The notes under the pieces are model-generated. The model saw only the letters and a program-made list of their open reading frames with translations. It was not told the origin of the DNA and ran no database searches. A DNA stretch of 64,000 nt from CAIXZV01 sp963697365. Lineage in GTDB: Bacteria > Chloroflexota > Limnocylindria > Limnocylindrales > CSP1-4. The stretch is taken from the NCBI GenBank assembly GCA_963697365.1, contig CAVONT010000012.1, forward strand, positions 1-64,000, given 5' to 3'. This document shows positions 49,114-58,246 of this stretch, in pieces (within the stretch, counting starts at the first letter, position 1; each line of letters opens with the position of its first letter). Both the position numbers and the translations under genes were made by a program.

Positions 49114-49143
49114 AGTATGCCCCGTGGGGCGCACCTCCGTCCA
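49114..49143 (-). promoter_or_regulatory. Candidate internal promoter for ftsZ
   Basis: In the 194-bp gap before ftsZ, TGGACG (49138-49143) and CATACT (49114-49119) are 18 bp apart on the minus strand. The spacer contains the palindrome GCCCCGTGGGGC. A separate ftsZ promoter would allow higher expression than ftsA. Confidence 0.4.
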
Positions 49144-49209
49144 CCCCGTTGCGCTCGCGTTGTGCTCGCGTGTCGGTCGGGCGGTCGCCCAGTGGCGGCC
49201 GGGCGGGAC

Positions 49210-49623
49210 TCAGCCCTTGAGGAACGAGAGCCGCACCTTGCGCGTCGCGTTGTCCTCGTTGGGATCGAGCAGCGTGATCGACTGCCACGTCCCGAGCGTC
49301 AGCCGCCCGCCGATCACCGGCACCGAGAGCGACGGCGAGGCGAGCAGGGGCAGCACGTGATCGGCACCATGGCCGGGTGAGCCGTGACGGTGTCGCCAGC
49401 GGTCGTCACGCGGCAGCAGCCGGTCCAGGGCGGCCAGGGCATCGCCGTCGGAGCCCGCGTTCAACTCGATCACCACGATGCCCGCGGTGGCATGCGGGAC
49501 GAAGACGTGCAGGAGGCCGTCGCCGCCTCCCGACGCGTCGGCGGCGAAGCGCACGCAGGCGGGCGTCAGGTCGGTGAACCCGCGGTCGCGGCCGGTCCGC
49601 ACCTCGAGCTCGAGGGATTGCAT
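49210..49623 (-). CDS. yjbQ: YjbQ/UPF0047 family protein (secondary thiamine-phosphate synthase)
   Basis: 137 residues. The family motifs VFVPHATAGIVVIELNAGSD, WRHRHGSPGHGADHV and GTWQSITLLDPNED are present, with conserved His residues at the proposed active site. Family members have weak thiamine-phosphate synthase activity; the true role is unclear. Here the gene starts 58 bases inside the 3' end of ftsA and lies just before ftsZ, which is not a standard dcw position. The start ATG at 49623 is fixed by family N-termini. Confidence 0.9.
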   Translation of the reverse strand: MQSLELEVRTGRDRGFTDLTPACVRFAADASGGGDGLLHVFVPHATAGIVVIELNAGSDGDALAALDRLLPRDDRWRHRHGSPGHGADHVLPLLASPSLSVPVIGGRLTLGTWQSITLLDPNEDNATRKVRLSFLKG

Positions 49624-50867
49624 GCGACCCGGTCCCGGACTACGGGAAGATCGAGCGGATCGCCGAGCGGATCCGGCCCGAGGCCGCCGCCGCCCGGCTG
49701 GGACTCGTAGACCTGCTCGCCCTCCGCGATCGACGCCGCGCCCCAGCGCAGGAGGCCGATGGCCGTCGCGTACGACGGGTCCTGGATCGTGTCGACCAGA
49801 CCGCCGATGCCCTGCGGCCCGCTGACCCGGACGGGGACCTGGAGGACCTCGCGCCCGAGCTCTGCGATGCCGGCCAGCTGGGCGCCCCCACCGGTGAGGA
49901 TGATCCCGGCGGGAAGGATGCCCTTGCCGCTGCGCAGCATCTCGCCGCGGAGCAGCTCGAACGTCTCGCGCATGCGCGCGTCGATGATCTCGCACAGCTC
50001 GAGCCGGCTGACCGTCCGCCCAGCGTCCTCGCCGAGGCCGGCGACCGGGATCTCGTCGTCGACGACCCGCGACAGGTCGCAGCTGCCGAAGCGGATCTTG
50101 AGCTCCTCCGCGGCCGCCGGGTGCGTGCGGACGCCGATCGCGATGTCGCTCGTGACGTTGTTGCCGCCGACCGGCAGGACCGCCGTGTGGTACGGCGAGC
50201 CCTCGTCGAACATCACGAGGTCGATGGTGCCGGCGCCGATGTCGGCGACCGCGACCCCCTGCTCCTTCTCGACCTCCATCAGGACCGCCTCGGCGGAGGC
50301 AAGCCCGTTCACCACGAGCTCGTCGATCTTGACGCCGGCCTGCTGGACGCACTTGGTCAGGTTCTGGACCGCGGTGGCAGAGGCCGTGACGATGTGCGCC
50401 TCGACCTCAAGGCGCAGGGCGCTCATGCCGAGCGGGTCCTTGACGCCCTCCTGGCCATCGACCGTGAAGCCCCGGCGTTCCACGTGCATGACGTCGCGGT
50501 TGTTCGGGATCGAGACCGCCCGGGCGACCTCGATCGCGCGGTTGATGTCCTCGCGGGTGACCTCGCGATGGTGCGCGGTGACCGCGACCTGGCCCGTGGA
50601 GTTCATGCTCTCGACGTGCTGGCCGCCGACGCCCACGAACCCGCGGTCGATCTTCCAGCCCGAGAGACGCTCGCTCCGCTCGACCGCGTCGGCGATGGAC
50701 CGGACCGTCTGGTCGATGTTGACGACGACACCACGCTTGAGGCCGCTCGTGGGCACGGTGCCGTGACCCATGATCGTCAGGCGGCCATCCCGGCTGACCT
50801 CGCCGATGAGCGCGCAGACCTTGGACGTGCCGACGTCAATGCCGACGAGGACCGCTTCCCGTTCCAC
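49566..50867 (-). CDS. ftsA: Cell division protein FtsA
   Basis: 433 residues, actin-like, tethers FtsZ to the membrane. LVGIDVGTSKVCALIGE, GLKRGVVVNIDQT, AVADIGAGTIDLVMFDEG and IILTGGGAQLAGI form the nucleotide pocket and 1C subdomain region. The start is GTG at 50867 with AGGGGA upstream. The C-terminus ends in a Pro/Ser/Ala-rich stretch overlapping yjbQ. A clear amphipathic membrane-targeting helix, usual at FtsA's end, is not evident, so the last 20 residues could result from a frame error. Confidence 0.95.
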   Translation of the reverse strand: MEREAVLVGIDVGTSKVCALIGEVSRDGRLTIMGHGTVPTSGLKRGVVVNIDQTVRSIADAVERSERLSGWKIDRGFVGVGGQHVESMNSTGQVAVTAHHREVTREDINRAIEVARAVSIPNNRDVMHVERRGFTVDGQEGVKDPLGMSALRLEVEAHIVTASATAVQNLTKCVQQAGVKIDELVVNGLASAEAVLMEVEKEQGVAVADIGAGTIDLVMFDEGSPYHTAVLPVGGNNVTSDIAIGVRTHPAAAEELKIRFGSCDLSRVVDDEIPVAGLGEDAGRTVSRLELCEIIDARMRETFELLRGEMLRSGKGILPAGIILTGGGAQLAGIAELGREVLQVPVRVSGPQGIGGLVDTIQDPSYATAIGLLRWGAASIAEGEQVYESQPGGGGLGPDPLGDPLDLPVVRDRVACNPSSSRCGPAATAGSPT

Positions 50868-50882
50868 CTGTGGTTCGTCCCC

Positions 50883-51206
50883 TTAGATGAAGTGGCGCCG
50901 GATGAGCGCGACGTTGTTGAAGATCCGGAAGCCGAAGTTGATGAGAGCCACCAGGTAGAGGTCGAGGCTCAACCGGTCGCCGATGAAGACGAGGAGCACG
51001 GCCACGATCGCGTTGACGACGAAGCCACTGATGAAGATGCGATTGTCGTAGACCCCGTCGAGCTCCGCCCGCACCGCCCCCAGGACCGAATCGAGTGCCG
51101 CGAGGATCGCGACGGCCGAATACCTGGAGAGCTCGTAGCTGACGTTGACATTGAGGACGAGCCCGGCCAGCACGCCGATGAGCAGTCCCACGAGGGGCAG
51201 GAGCAC
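50883..51206 (-). CDS. sbp: Small basic family protein (DUF1290)
   Basis: 107 residues with three hydrophobic segments: VGLLIGVLAGLVLNV, YSAVAILAALDSVLGAVRA and FVVNAIVAVLLVFIGDRL. It ends IFNNVALIRRHFI. DUF1290 small basic proteins lie beside ftsA/ftsZ or ftsQ in Firmicutes and Chloroflexota and have no established function. The start is GTG at 51206 with GGAGG eight bases upstream. The 109-bp gap to ftsQ has GGTCCGGTC-like repeats and a weak -10 (GTATCC). Confidence 0.92.
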   Translation of the reverse strand: MLLPLVGLLIGVLAGLVLNVNVSYELSRYSAVAILAALDSVLGAVRAELDGVYDNRIFISGFVVNAIVAVLLVFIGDRLSLDLYLVALINFGFRIFNNVALIRRHFI

Positions 51207-51315
51207 GAGCGGGCAGCCTCCGGCCGGATGAACGTCCCGGATACGCTACCAGACCCTCGCGCGACCAGACCGGACCCAAGTGCGACCGGACCGGCCAGCC
51301 CGGTCCCGAACCCGT

Positions 51316-52233
51316 TCATCCGCCCCCCTTGCTGGGCTTCCTGGTCGGCTCGGGGGTCGGCCTGGGAAGGATCGTCCCACTCCTGTCGTCCGAGAGGATC
51401 ACGCGCTGGATCGCGTCCTCCTGCCCGGCGAGCAGGCTGCGCAGGAGGCGGACCTGGCCCGGGATGAGGTCTGTCGTGCGCAGGGTGGGCGTGTAGAAGC
51501 CGAACACGGCTGCCCAGCTCGCTGGACGCGTGCGCATCGTGAAGCCGTTCGCGTCGTCCACGCGCAGGACCAGCGACCTGGCTGCCGTGCCGACGTCGGC
51601 GGTCGTCAGCGACCCGAGCCGCAGCGCCGCGTCGAGGGTGACGGGGTCGAGCACATCCCCCACCTTCATCGGCTTGGACGTCAGGCGGGCATCCTCGATC
51701 ACCGGGAGGGTCGCCGTCGCCTCCGGCGCGTCCTCGCCCAGCTCGGCGAAGAGGATCCCCTCGCGATCCACCAGGAAACGCCGTGAGCCGACCCTCCAGG
51801 CGACGAGCGGCACGCGCTCGTCGACGCTGACATTGAGCTGGCCCGGGAGCGCGACGGTCACCTTCGAGGACCTGATCGCGGGGATGACGTCGATCCGGCG
51901 CTCGAGCTCGCCGGTCTCGACCGTGAAGGCGTTCTGGCCAGGCGGAACCGCCATCACCTCTTCGACGAGGGCTTCCGATGTCCATGTGGCACCCTCGATC
52001 GACACCCCGGTGACGGCGAACGCATCGGAGGAGGCGAGGCCGTACATCGCGGCAGCCGACGCGATCAGCGCGAGCAGCGCGCCGGCCCGCGTGGGCGAGA
52101 GAAGCGCGGACGCGCGGCGCACCGGCTTGGTGCGACGGCCGAAGCCTCCGGGCCGGGCACCGGGACGCATCGCAGACGGACGGACGGGCCGGGCGGCCGG
52201 TGGTGCGGAGCGGCGGATCGAGAAGCCGGGCAT
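51316..52233 (-). CDS. ftsQ: Cell division protein FtsQ
   Basis: 305-residue single-pass membrane protein. A basic cytoplasmic N-terminus of about 45 residues (RRSAPPAARPVRPSAMRPG) is followed by one helix (AGALLALIASAAAMYGLA). The POTRA domain comes next (VTGVSIEGATWTSEALVEEV, LERRIDVIPAIRSSKVTVALP, LNVSVDERVPLVAWRVG), then the FtsQ domain. It ends in a Pro/Lys-rich tail. It bridges cytoplasmic and outer divisome parts. The start shares one base with the ddl stop (TGATG). Confidence 0.93.
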   Translation of the reverse strand: MPGFSIRRSAPPAARPVRPSAMRPGARPGGFGRRTKPVRRASALLSPTRAGALLALIASAAAMYGLASSDAFAVTGVSIEGATWTSEALVEEVMAVPPGQNAFTVETGELERRIDVIPAIRSSKVTVALPGQLNVSVDERVPLVAWRVGSRRFLVDREGILFAELGEDAPEATATLPVIEDARLTSKPMKVGDVLDPVTLDAALRLGSLTTADVGTAARSLVLRVDDANGFTMRTRPASWAAVFGFYTPTLRTTDLIPGQVRLLRSLLAGQEDAIQRVILSDDRSGTILPRPTPEPTRKPSKGGG

Positions 52234-53376
52234 CAGCGGGGCAGGTCTGCGGCGGTGAGCCGGTGCCGGACGCGGCGGCGCTCCCGGTCCAGCGCGAGGT
52301 CCACGATGCGCCGGCACACGGCGCCGAAGTCGTAGCCGCCCTGGGCGCACAGGCCGGGGAACAGGCTGATGGGCGTGAAGCCGGGGATCGTGTTGATCTC
52401 GGACACGACGAGGGTGTCGCCGGCGAGCAGGAAGTCGATCCGGGCGAAGCCCTCCGCGCCCACCGCCGCGTAGGTCGCCCGCGCGAGCTCGAGCAGGTCG
52501 GCCCGCACATCCGCGGGCACCTCGGCGGTCGAGGGTCGTCCGCGACAGGCCGGGCGTGTACTTCGCCTGGTAGTCGTAGAACTCGTGGCCGGACATGATC
52601 TCGCCCGGGCCGTACACCTCGAGGGCGGCCGGATCGTTGCCGACGACCGACACCTCGATGTCCCGGGCGCCCGCCAGGTAGCGCTCCACGAGGACGAGGT
52701 CGTCGAAGCGGAATGCCTCGTCCAGGGCCGCCGCCCGCTCCCCCGCGGTGTGGGCCAGGGTCATGCCGACCGAGCTGCCGAGACGGGCGGGCTTGACCAT
52801 CAGGCGGGCGTCGGCGCCGGTCGCCGCGAAGACCTCGAGATCGGCAAGCACGCCGTCCGGCTCGGCCGCCCAGCGGGTCGCCCGGACCTCGAGCCAGTCC
52901 ACGACGGGCAGGCCCAGGCCGCGCACGAGCCGCTTGAAGACGGCCTTGTCCATCCCGATGGCCGACGCCGTCACCGCGGAGCCCGTGTAGGCGAGTCCGG
53001 CCGCCTCGCACAGGGCCTGGGCGGTCCCGTCCTCGCCGAACGGCCCGTGGAGCGCGAGGAAGACGACGGGCCGCACCGGCCAGTCGGCCAGGCGCCCGAT
53101 CGCGATGGCTGCATCGAGCGGCCCCTCGGCGCCAAGGTCCGCCGGATCGTCGTACGACGCCTGTGGCCGGCCCGCACGGCGGAACCCGGCCGGCAGGCGC
53201 CACCAGGCCCCATCGAGGGCGATCAGCCACGTCTCTACCGGGTACCCGGCATCCAGGAGCGCGTCCGCGATCGCCGATCCGGACACGATCGACACATCGT
53301 GCTCCGCGGACGGGCCGCCGAGCACCACCGCCACGGGCGTTGCCGCGGGCTCGTGGCTCAGCGACGGGACGGGCAT
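52233..53376 (-). CDS. ddl: D-alanine-D-alanine ligase, interrupted by a +1 frameshift
   Basis: Corrected length is 380 residues. The N-terminal part has VAVVLGGPSAEHDVSIVSG, FLALHGPFGEDGTAQALCEAAGLAYTG split over the expected sites, and ATP-grasp segments MVKPARLGSSVGMTLAH and VERYLAGARDIEVSVVG. The C-terminal part has FARIDFLLAGDTLVVSEINTIPGFTP in pieces of normal spacing, with the Mg-ligand Glu/Asn. Removing one base from the CCC run at 52533-52535 joins them as SRTTSTAEVPADVRA, expected for the family. The product feeds MurF, encoded upstream. Start and stop overlap murB and ftsQ by one base each. Confidence 0.92.
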
Positions 53377-54348
53377 CAGGCGGCCTCCTCGGGCGTCCAG
53401 GCCGACCAGTCGCCGGCGAACTCGATCTCGAACACCAGCTCGAGGCCATACGCGGTGCGCACGCGCGCGCGCACCAGCTCGGCAAGCCGGCGGACGTCGG
53501 CGGCGGACCCGCCCTGGTCGTTGACGATGAAGTTGGCGTGCTTCTCGGACACGACCGCGCCGCCCACACGGTACCCCTTCAGGCCCAGGGTATCGATCAG
53601 CCGCCCTGCCGAGTCACCCGGCGGGTTGCGGAACACCGAGCCTGCGGAGGGGATCCCCAGCGGCTGGTGCTCCCGCCGCCAGCGGCGGATGTCGTCCAAC
53701 CGGTCCTTGATCGCGACCGCGTCGGCGGGCTGCAGCGCGAAGACCGCGGCAAGGACGATCTCGTCCGGGCCGGAGGCATCGCGGGTCCGCGTCCTTGAAG
53801 CGGCTGTGGCGGTACGCAAACCCGAGCTCGGCCGCGGGCAGGTCCGCCTCGTGTCCGTCGGCGGACAGGACGGTCGCATGCTCGATCACGCTCGCCGTGT
53901 CCCCACCGTGCGCCCCGGCGTTCGCCCACACCGCTCCCCCGACGGTTCCCGGGATCGCCAGCCCGTACTCGAGCCCGGTCAGACCCGCCTTCTGAGTCTC
54001 GGTGGCTGCTCGCGCCATCGGCACGCCCGCCTCGGCGAAGTAGCGCGTGCCCTCGATCCGCGAGCCCTCCAGGCGAGCCTGCACCACCAGGCCGCGGATG
54101 CCCGCATCGCTGACGACAAGGTTGCTGCCACGGCCGAGGATCGTGAGCGGGATGGCACGGGCGCGGGCAAATCGCACGAGGCCGCGCATCTCGAAGACGT
54201 TGTGCGCGACGGCGAACAGGTCCGCAGGACCGCCCACGCGCATCGAGGTGTGCCGCGCGAGCGACTCGTCGCGGATCGTCTTGACCCCGAGACGCCGGGC
54301 GATCTCGACGCCCGCCGCGAGGGCGTCGAACGGCTGGCCGGCGGTCAC
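53376..54348 (-). CDS. murB: UDP-N-acetylenolpyruvoylglucosamine reductase, interrupted by a +1 frameshift
   Basis: Corrected length is 323 residues. MurB reduces the enolpyruvyl group to form UDP-MurNAc using FAD and NADPH. The N-terminal part reads HTSMRVGGPADLF, ILGRGSNLVVSDAGI and IPGTVGGAVWANAGAHGG. The C-terminal part reads GIPSAGSVFRNPPGDSAG (catalytic Ser region), KHANFIVNDQGGSAADVRRL, and VFEIEFAGDW. Removing one base at the GGG run 53783-53785 reunites them. The start is GTG overlapping murG (GTGA). murC, normally between murG and murB, is missing. Confidence 0.92.
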
Positions 54349-55496
54349 GTGCGTGGGCCCCGCGCGATGGCGTCGATCGCCTCCTGCGACGGCAGCGCCT
54401 CCCGGCGAGCGGCGGCGATCACCAGCGCCGCGACCGCACCTGCGGCGTCCGGTCGACCCAGCTCGCGGGCAGCCGCGGACATCCGGGCATGCCGCGCAGG
54501 GTCGGCCAGGAGGCCCGCGACCTCGAGCAGCCTCGCCGCGTCGAGGTCCTCGTCCTCGATCAGGATCGCGGCGCCCGCGTCCGCGAAGGCAGCCGCGTTG
54601 AGCCGCTGGTGGCCCGACGCGTGCGGATACGGGACGATGGCCATCGGCAGGGCGAACGCAGCGGCCTCAGCAAGGGTGGACGCCCCGGCCCGCCCGACGG
54701 CGAGATCGGCCGCACCGAGGGCCGCCGTCATCTCGTCCCCGTGGAGGAATGGATGCGGGCGGTAGCGGTCGCGCAGGTCCGGCGACAGGGACTCCCGGGC
54801 GGCGAGCGCCGGGCCGTAGCCGTCGTCGCCGGTCACATGGATCACGCGCACCCGCTCCACGAGCTGCGGCAGGGCGCCCGCAACGGCGTCGTTGATCCGG
54901 CGGACGGCCTGCGAGCCGCCGAAGACGAGCAGGATCCGCTCGCCCGGCCGGCCGCCGAACATCGCCCGCGCGTCGTCGGGGTCGATGGCGCCCGCCTCGC
55001 GGATGGGCGTCCCGGTCACGTACGTGCACGGACGGCCGAGGTCTCGTCCCGTCTCGGCATGGGAGACGGCGACCACGCTCGCCCACCGCGCAACGGCCCG
55101 CACGCTCCGGCCGGGCACCATGTTGCCCTCCCAGAGCACGCTGGGGATGCGCAGGACGGCGGCTGCCAGGAGCGTGGGGATCGCCACGTACCCGCCGGTG
55201 GTGAAGACGGCGGCTGGACGCCGGGCAACCAGCAGGGCGAACGCCTGCGGAACGGAGAGCCCGAGCCGGACCGGGTCCAGCACCAGGTGCACGTCACGGC
55301 CGGCCGAGCGCAGCGAGCGCAGCGCCAGGCGGGTCAGCGGGATCCCGGCCGCCGGGACGATGCCCCCCTCGAGGCCCCGGTGACCGCCCAGCCAGCCGAG
55401 CTCAGGCTCGCTGGTTCGGGCGCGGAGCGACCGTGCGACGGCGAGGGCCGGGTAGATGTGACCGCCCGTTCCCCCGCCCGCGATCAGCAGGCGCAT
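54345..55496 (-). CDS. murG: UDP-N-acetylglucosamine transferase MurG
   Basis: 383 residues, intact. MurG adds GlcNAc to lipid I to give lipid II on the cytoplasmic membrane face. MRLLIAGGGTGGHIYPALAVA is the N-terminal glycine-rich loop. GLEGGIVPAAGIPL, TTGGYVAIP, LLVFGGSQAVRRIN, and the donor site VGRAGASTLAEAAAFALPMA follow. AAAGAGTGAACC-type spacing (AAAGGAA) precedes the ATG at 55496. The ftsW frame runs 95 bases into this gene. Confidence 0.96.
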   Translation of the reverse strand: MRLLIAGGGTGGHIYPALAVARSLRARTSEPELGWLGGHRGLEGGIVPAAGIPLTRLALRSLRSAGRDVHLVLDPVRLGLSVPQAFALLVARRPAAVFTTGGYVAIPTLLAAAVLRIPSVLWEGNMVPGRSVRAVARWASVVAVSHAETGRDLGRPCTYVTGTPIREAGAIDPDDARAMFGGRPGERILLVFGGSQAVRRINDAVAGALPQLVERVRVIHVTGDDGYGPALAARESLSPDLRDRYRPHPFLHGDEMTAALGAADLAVGRAGASTLAEAAAFALPMAIVPYPHASGHQRLNAAAFADAGAAILIEDEDLDAARLLEVAGLLADPARHARMSAAARELGRPDAAGAVAALVIAAARREALPSQEAIDAIARGPRT

Positions 55497-56675
55497 CGTT
55501 CCAGGTTCCTTTCTCGACCGTCTCGCGCGAGATCGACAGCAGGATGCCCACCGCGGCGAAGGAGATGATGAGCGACGAGCCGCCTGCCGACACGAACGGC
55601 AGCGGGATGCCCGTCACCGGGATCAGCGCCCACGACCACGCCGATGTTGATGAACGCCTGGAGGCAGATCCAGGCGGTGATCCCGGCCGCGAGCAGGGCG
55701 CCGAACGTGTCGGGCGCGCCCAGCGCCGTCCGGATGCCGAGATAGCCGAAGGCGAGGAACAGGAGGATCACGAGCCCCGCCCCGATCAGCCCGAACTCCT
55801 CGCCGACGATGGCGAAGATGAAGTCGTTGAACGCGTTGGGCAGGAACAGGCCGCCCGCCAGCCGGCTCTCGCCGAGGCCGGCGCCGAAGATGCCGCCGAG
55901 CGCGAGCGCCAGGAACCCCTGCACGCTGTGGAAGCCGTCGCCCGCCTTGTCCGCCCAGGGATCGAGCCAGGCCGTGACCCGGGCCATCTGGTAGCCACGC
56001 ATGAACATGAACGCCACGACGGGCACGGCCGCGACGACCATGGCGACGAGGTGCACCAGGTTCGCCCCGGCCAGGAAGAACATCGTGAACGCCGTGAAGG
56101 CGAGCACCGACGACGTGCCGAGGTCCGGCTCCAGGAGCACCAGCACGATCACGGGTGCCACGATCACGAGGAACGGCACCGTTCCCGACCAGAAGCCGCG
56201 GACGCCTCGTGCCCTTCTTCTCGAACCAGTAGGCGAGGTACACCACGAGGGCGAGCTTCATGTACTCGGCCGGGTGGACCGCCGGCAGGGGCCCGATCTT
56301 GAGCCACCGCGCGGACCCGCCGACCTCGATGTTGATCTGGTCGATGAACACCAGGAGCAGCGACACGATGCCTGCGATGAACATCGGCATCGCGGCCACC
56401 CGCATCCAGCGGTAGTCGATGCGCATCATGACCAGCATCGCCACCAGGCCCAGTGCGGCCCACTGGATCTGCGGCCCGACGATCGCGAACGGATCGTCCT
56501 CCTGGAGATAGGACTTGATGGCCGAGGACGAGTAGACCATCAGGATGCCGATGGCCGCGAGCGCGACCGTCGCGACCAGGATCCCGTACTCGGGCTCGTG
56601 GCGCTCACGTTCCAGCGTGTTGTGGGTCCGGTCCTTGACAGGAGCGCGGACGGCCGTCAACGGCGTGGTGCTCAT
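55402..56675 (-). CDS. ftsW: Peptidoglycan glycosyltransferase FtsW, interrupted by two +1 frameshifts
   Basis: Corrected length is about 423 residues. FtsW is the SEDS-family polymerase of septal peptidoglycan, with about ten helices. Block 1 carries YGILVATVALAAIGILMVYS and SARWLKIGPLPAVHPAEYMKL in normal order. Block 2 has VLLEPDLGTSSVLAFTAF with the catalytic-site Asp region and AFNDFIFAIVGEEFGL. Block 3 has TGIPLPFVSAGGSSLI. They sit in three successive frames; removing one base near 56204 and one near 55627 gives RVRGFWSGT and VVVGLIPVTG, as the family requires. The 95-base overlap with murG suggests the annotated end may still be off; a stop at 55484 in another frame is possible. Confidence 0.9.
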
Positions 56676-58246
56676 CCGGGTCTCCCGTTGGCTGCGGTGC
56701 TGCTCGTCCGGCGCGCCGCGAGCGCCCCGACAGCGGCGATGAACGCGCGACCCCGGGCCGCGTAGTCGTCGAACATGTCGAACGAGGCCGCGGCCGGGCT
56801 CATCAGCACGGTCGCGACCGTCCCGCCCGGGGCCTCGCCCAGGGCGAGGTGCGCGAGGCTGTCGGCCACTTCCACGGCCTCGTCCATCGTGGCCGCACGA
56901 GCCGTGCGGGCCAGGCCGGCCTCCCGGAACAGGTCCTGCAGCGCCGGCCCACTCTCCCCGATGAGGACCGCGGCGAACGCCGTCTCCGCGACGACACGGG
57001 CGAGGCCGGTGAGGTCGATGCCCTTGTCTCGACCACCAGCGATGAGCACCACGGGTGCGGGGAACGCGCGCAGGGCGGCGATCACCGCGTCCGGCTGGGT
57101 GCCCTGGGAGTCGTTCACGAAGCGCACGCCGTCGACGAGGCCGACGGACTCCAGCCGGTGCTCGACCCCCGTGAAGGCGGCAGCCGCCCGACGGATGGCA
57201 TCGGGAGCGATGCCGAAGATGAGGCCGACGGCGATGGCGGCCAGGGCGTTGCTGACGTTGTGGCGCCCAGGGATGCCCAGCTCGGCCACGGGCATGATGC
57301 CGCCACCCGGCCCCGCCTGGGCGACCCCGCCACCTGCCAGCGGAAGGCGCTCCACGGCAGCCGCCACGATCCAGTCGTCGATGACGCCGAGACCGCCAGG
57401 CACGGGCGCATCGTCGCGATAGAGCACGACCGGGGCGGTGCCGAGGCCGGCATAGCCGCCGGTCACCGGGTCCGCAAGGTTGAGCACGAGCGCCCCATCG
57501 GGATCGACCAGCTCGGCGAGGCGGCGCTTCGCGCGCCGGTAGGCCTCCACGCTGCCGTGCCGGTCGAGGTGGTCCGAGGTGACGTTGGTGTACACCGCGA
57601 CCGTCGTGCCCCTCGAGAGGGCGGGCAGCTGGAGCTCCGACAGCTCCACGACCACGCGATGCTCGGGCGTGAGCTCCGGTAGGCGTTCCACCAGCGGCGT
57701 GCCGATGTTGCCGCCCAGGATGGCCGGGTGCAGCGGATCGGCGGCCAGGATCGAATGGGCCAGCGAGGAGGTTGTCGTCTTGCCCTTGGTTCCGGTCACG
57801 CCGATCGTCGGCGCCGGGCAGAGGCGCAGGAACAGGTCCGTCTCGGACACGAGCGCCGGCGTGCTCGCGTCACCTGCCGCCCGGGCAGCAACCAGGGCCT
57901 GCAGCTGGGACCGAAGCCGCGGCTCGGTGGTGGGATAGGCGGGCGTGATCGACGGCGATGTCGTCACCAGCGCGGCACCGGCCCAGGCTGTCTGCGGGTC
58001 CACGCCGGGACCGCAGCGGAGGGTGACCACACGGTCGCCCAGCTGCGCGATCGCCGCGCCCAGGTCCGCCTCGGGCCGCCCGTCGTACACGGTCACCACG
58101 GCGCCGGCGTCGTGGAGGAAGCGGGCCAGGGCGATGCCGCTGCGTGCCAGACCGAGCACCGTGACCGGCCGGCCGGCGAGGGCGCCCGACTTGACGTCCT
58201 CGATCGTCAGCGCGTCGATGTCGATCATCGTCATCGTCGTGCTCAC
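56672..58246 (-). CDS. murD: UDP-N-acetylmuramoylalanine-D-glutamate ligase
   Basis: 524 residues, long for MurD (about 450). RPVTVLGLARSGIALARFL is the UDP-binding Rossmann part, GVTGTKGKTTTSSL the ATP P-loop, and NVTSDHLDRHGSVEAY and IPGRHNVSNALAA are Mur-ligase hallmarks. The usual NDSKATNPD is NDSQGTQPD here, so the Lys that normally contacts substrate is replaced by Gln; the rest of the motif is kept. An insert with Gly/Pro (AQAGPGGGIMP) adds length. The start is GTG overlapping mraY; in-frame ATGs at codons 5 and 7 are alternatives. Confidence 0.93.
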   Translation of the reverse strand: MSTTMTMIDIDALTIEDVKSGALAGRPVTVLGLARSGIALARFLHDAGAVVTVYDGRPEADLGAAIAQLGDRVVTLRCGPGVDPQTAWAGAALVTTSPSITPAYPTTEPRLRSQLQALVAARAAGDASTPALVSETDLFLRLCPAPTIGVTGTKGKTTTSSLAHSILAADPLHPAILGGNIGTPLVERLPELTPEHRVVVELSELQLPALSRGTTVAVYTNVTSDHLDRHGSVEAYRRAKRRLAELVDPDGALVLNLADPVTGGYAGLGTAPVVLYRDDAPVPGGLGVIDDWIVAAAVERLPLAGGGVAQAGPGGGIMPVAELGIPGRHNVSNALAAIAVGLIFGIAPDAIRRAAAAFTGVEHRLESVGLVDGVRFVNDSQGTQPDAVIAALRAFPAPVVLIAGGRDKGIDLTGLARVVAETAFAAVLIGESGPALQDLFREAGLARTARAATMDEAVEVADSLAHLALGEAPGGTVATVLMSPAAASFDMFDDYAARGRAFIAAVGALAARRTSSTAANGRPG

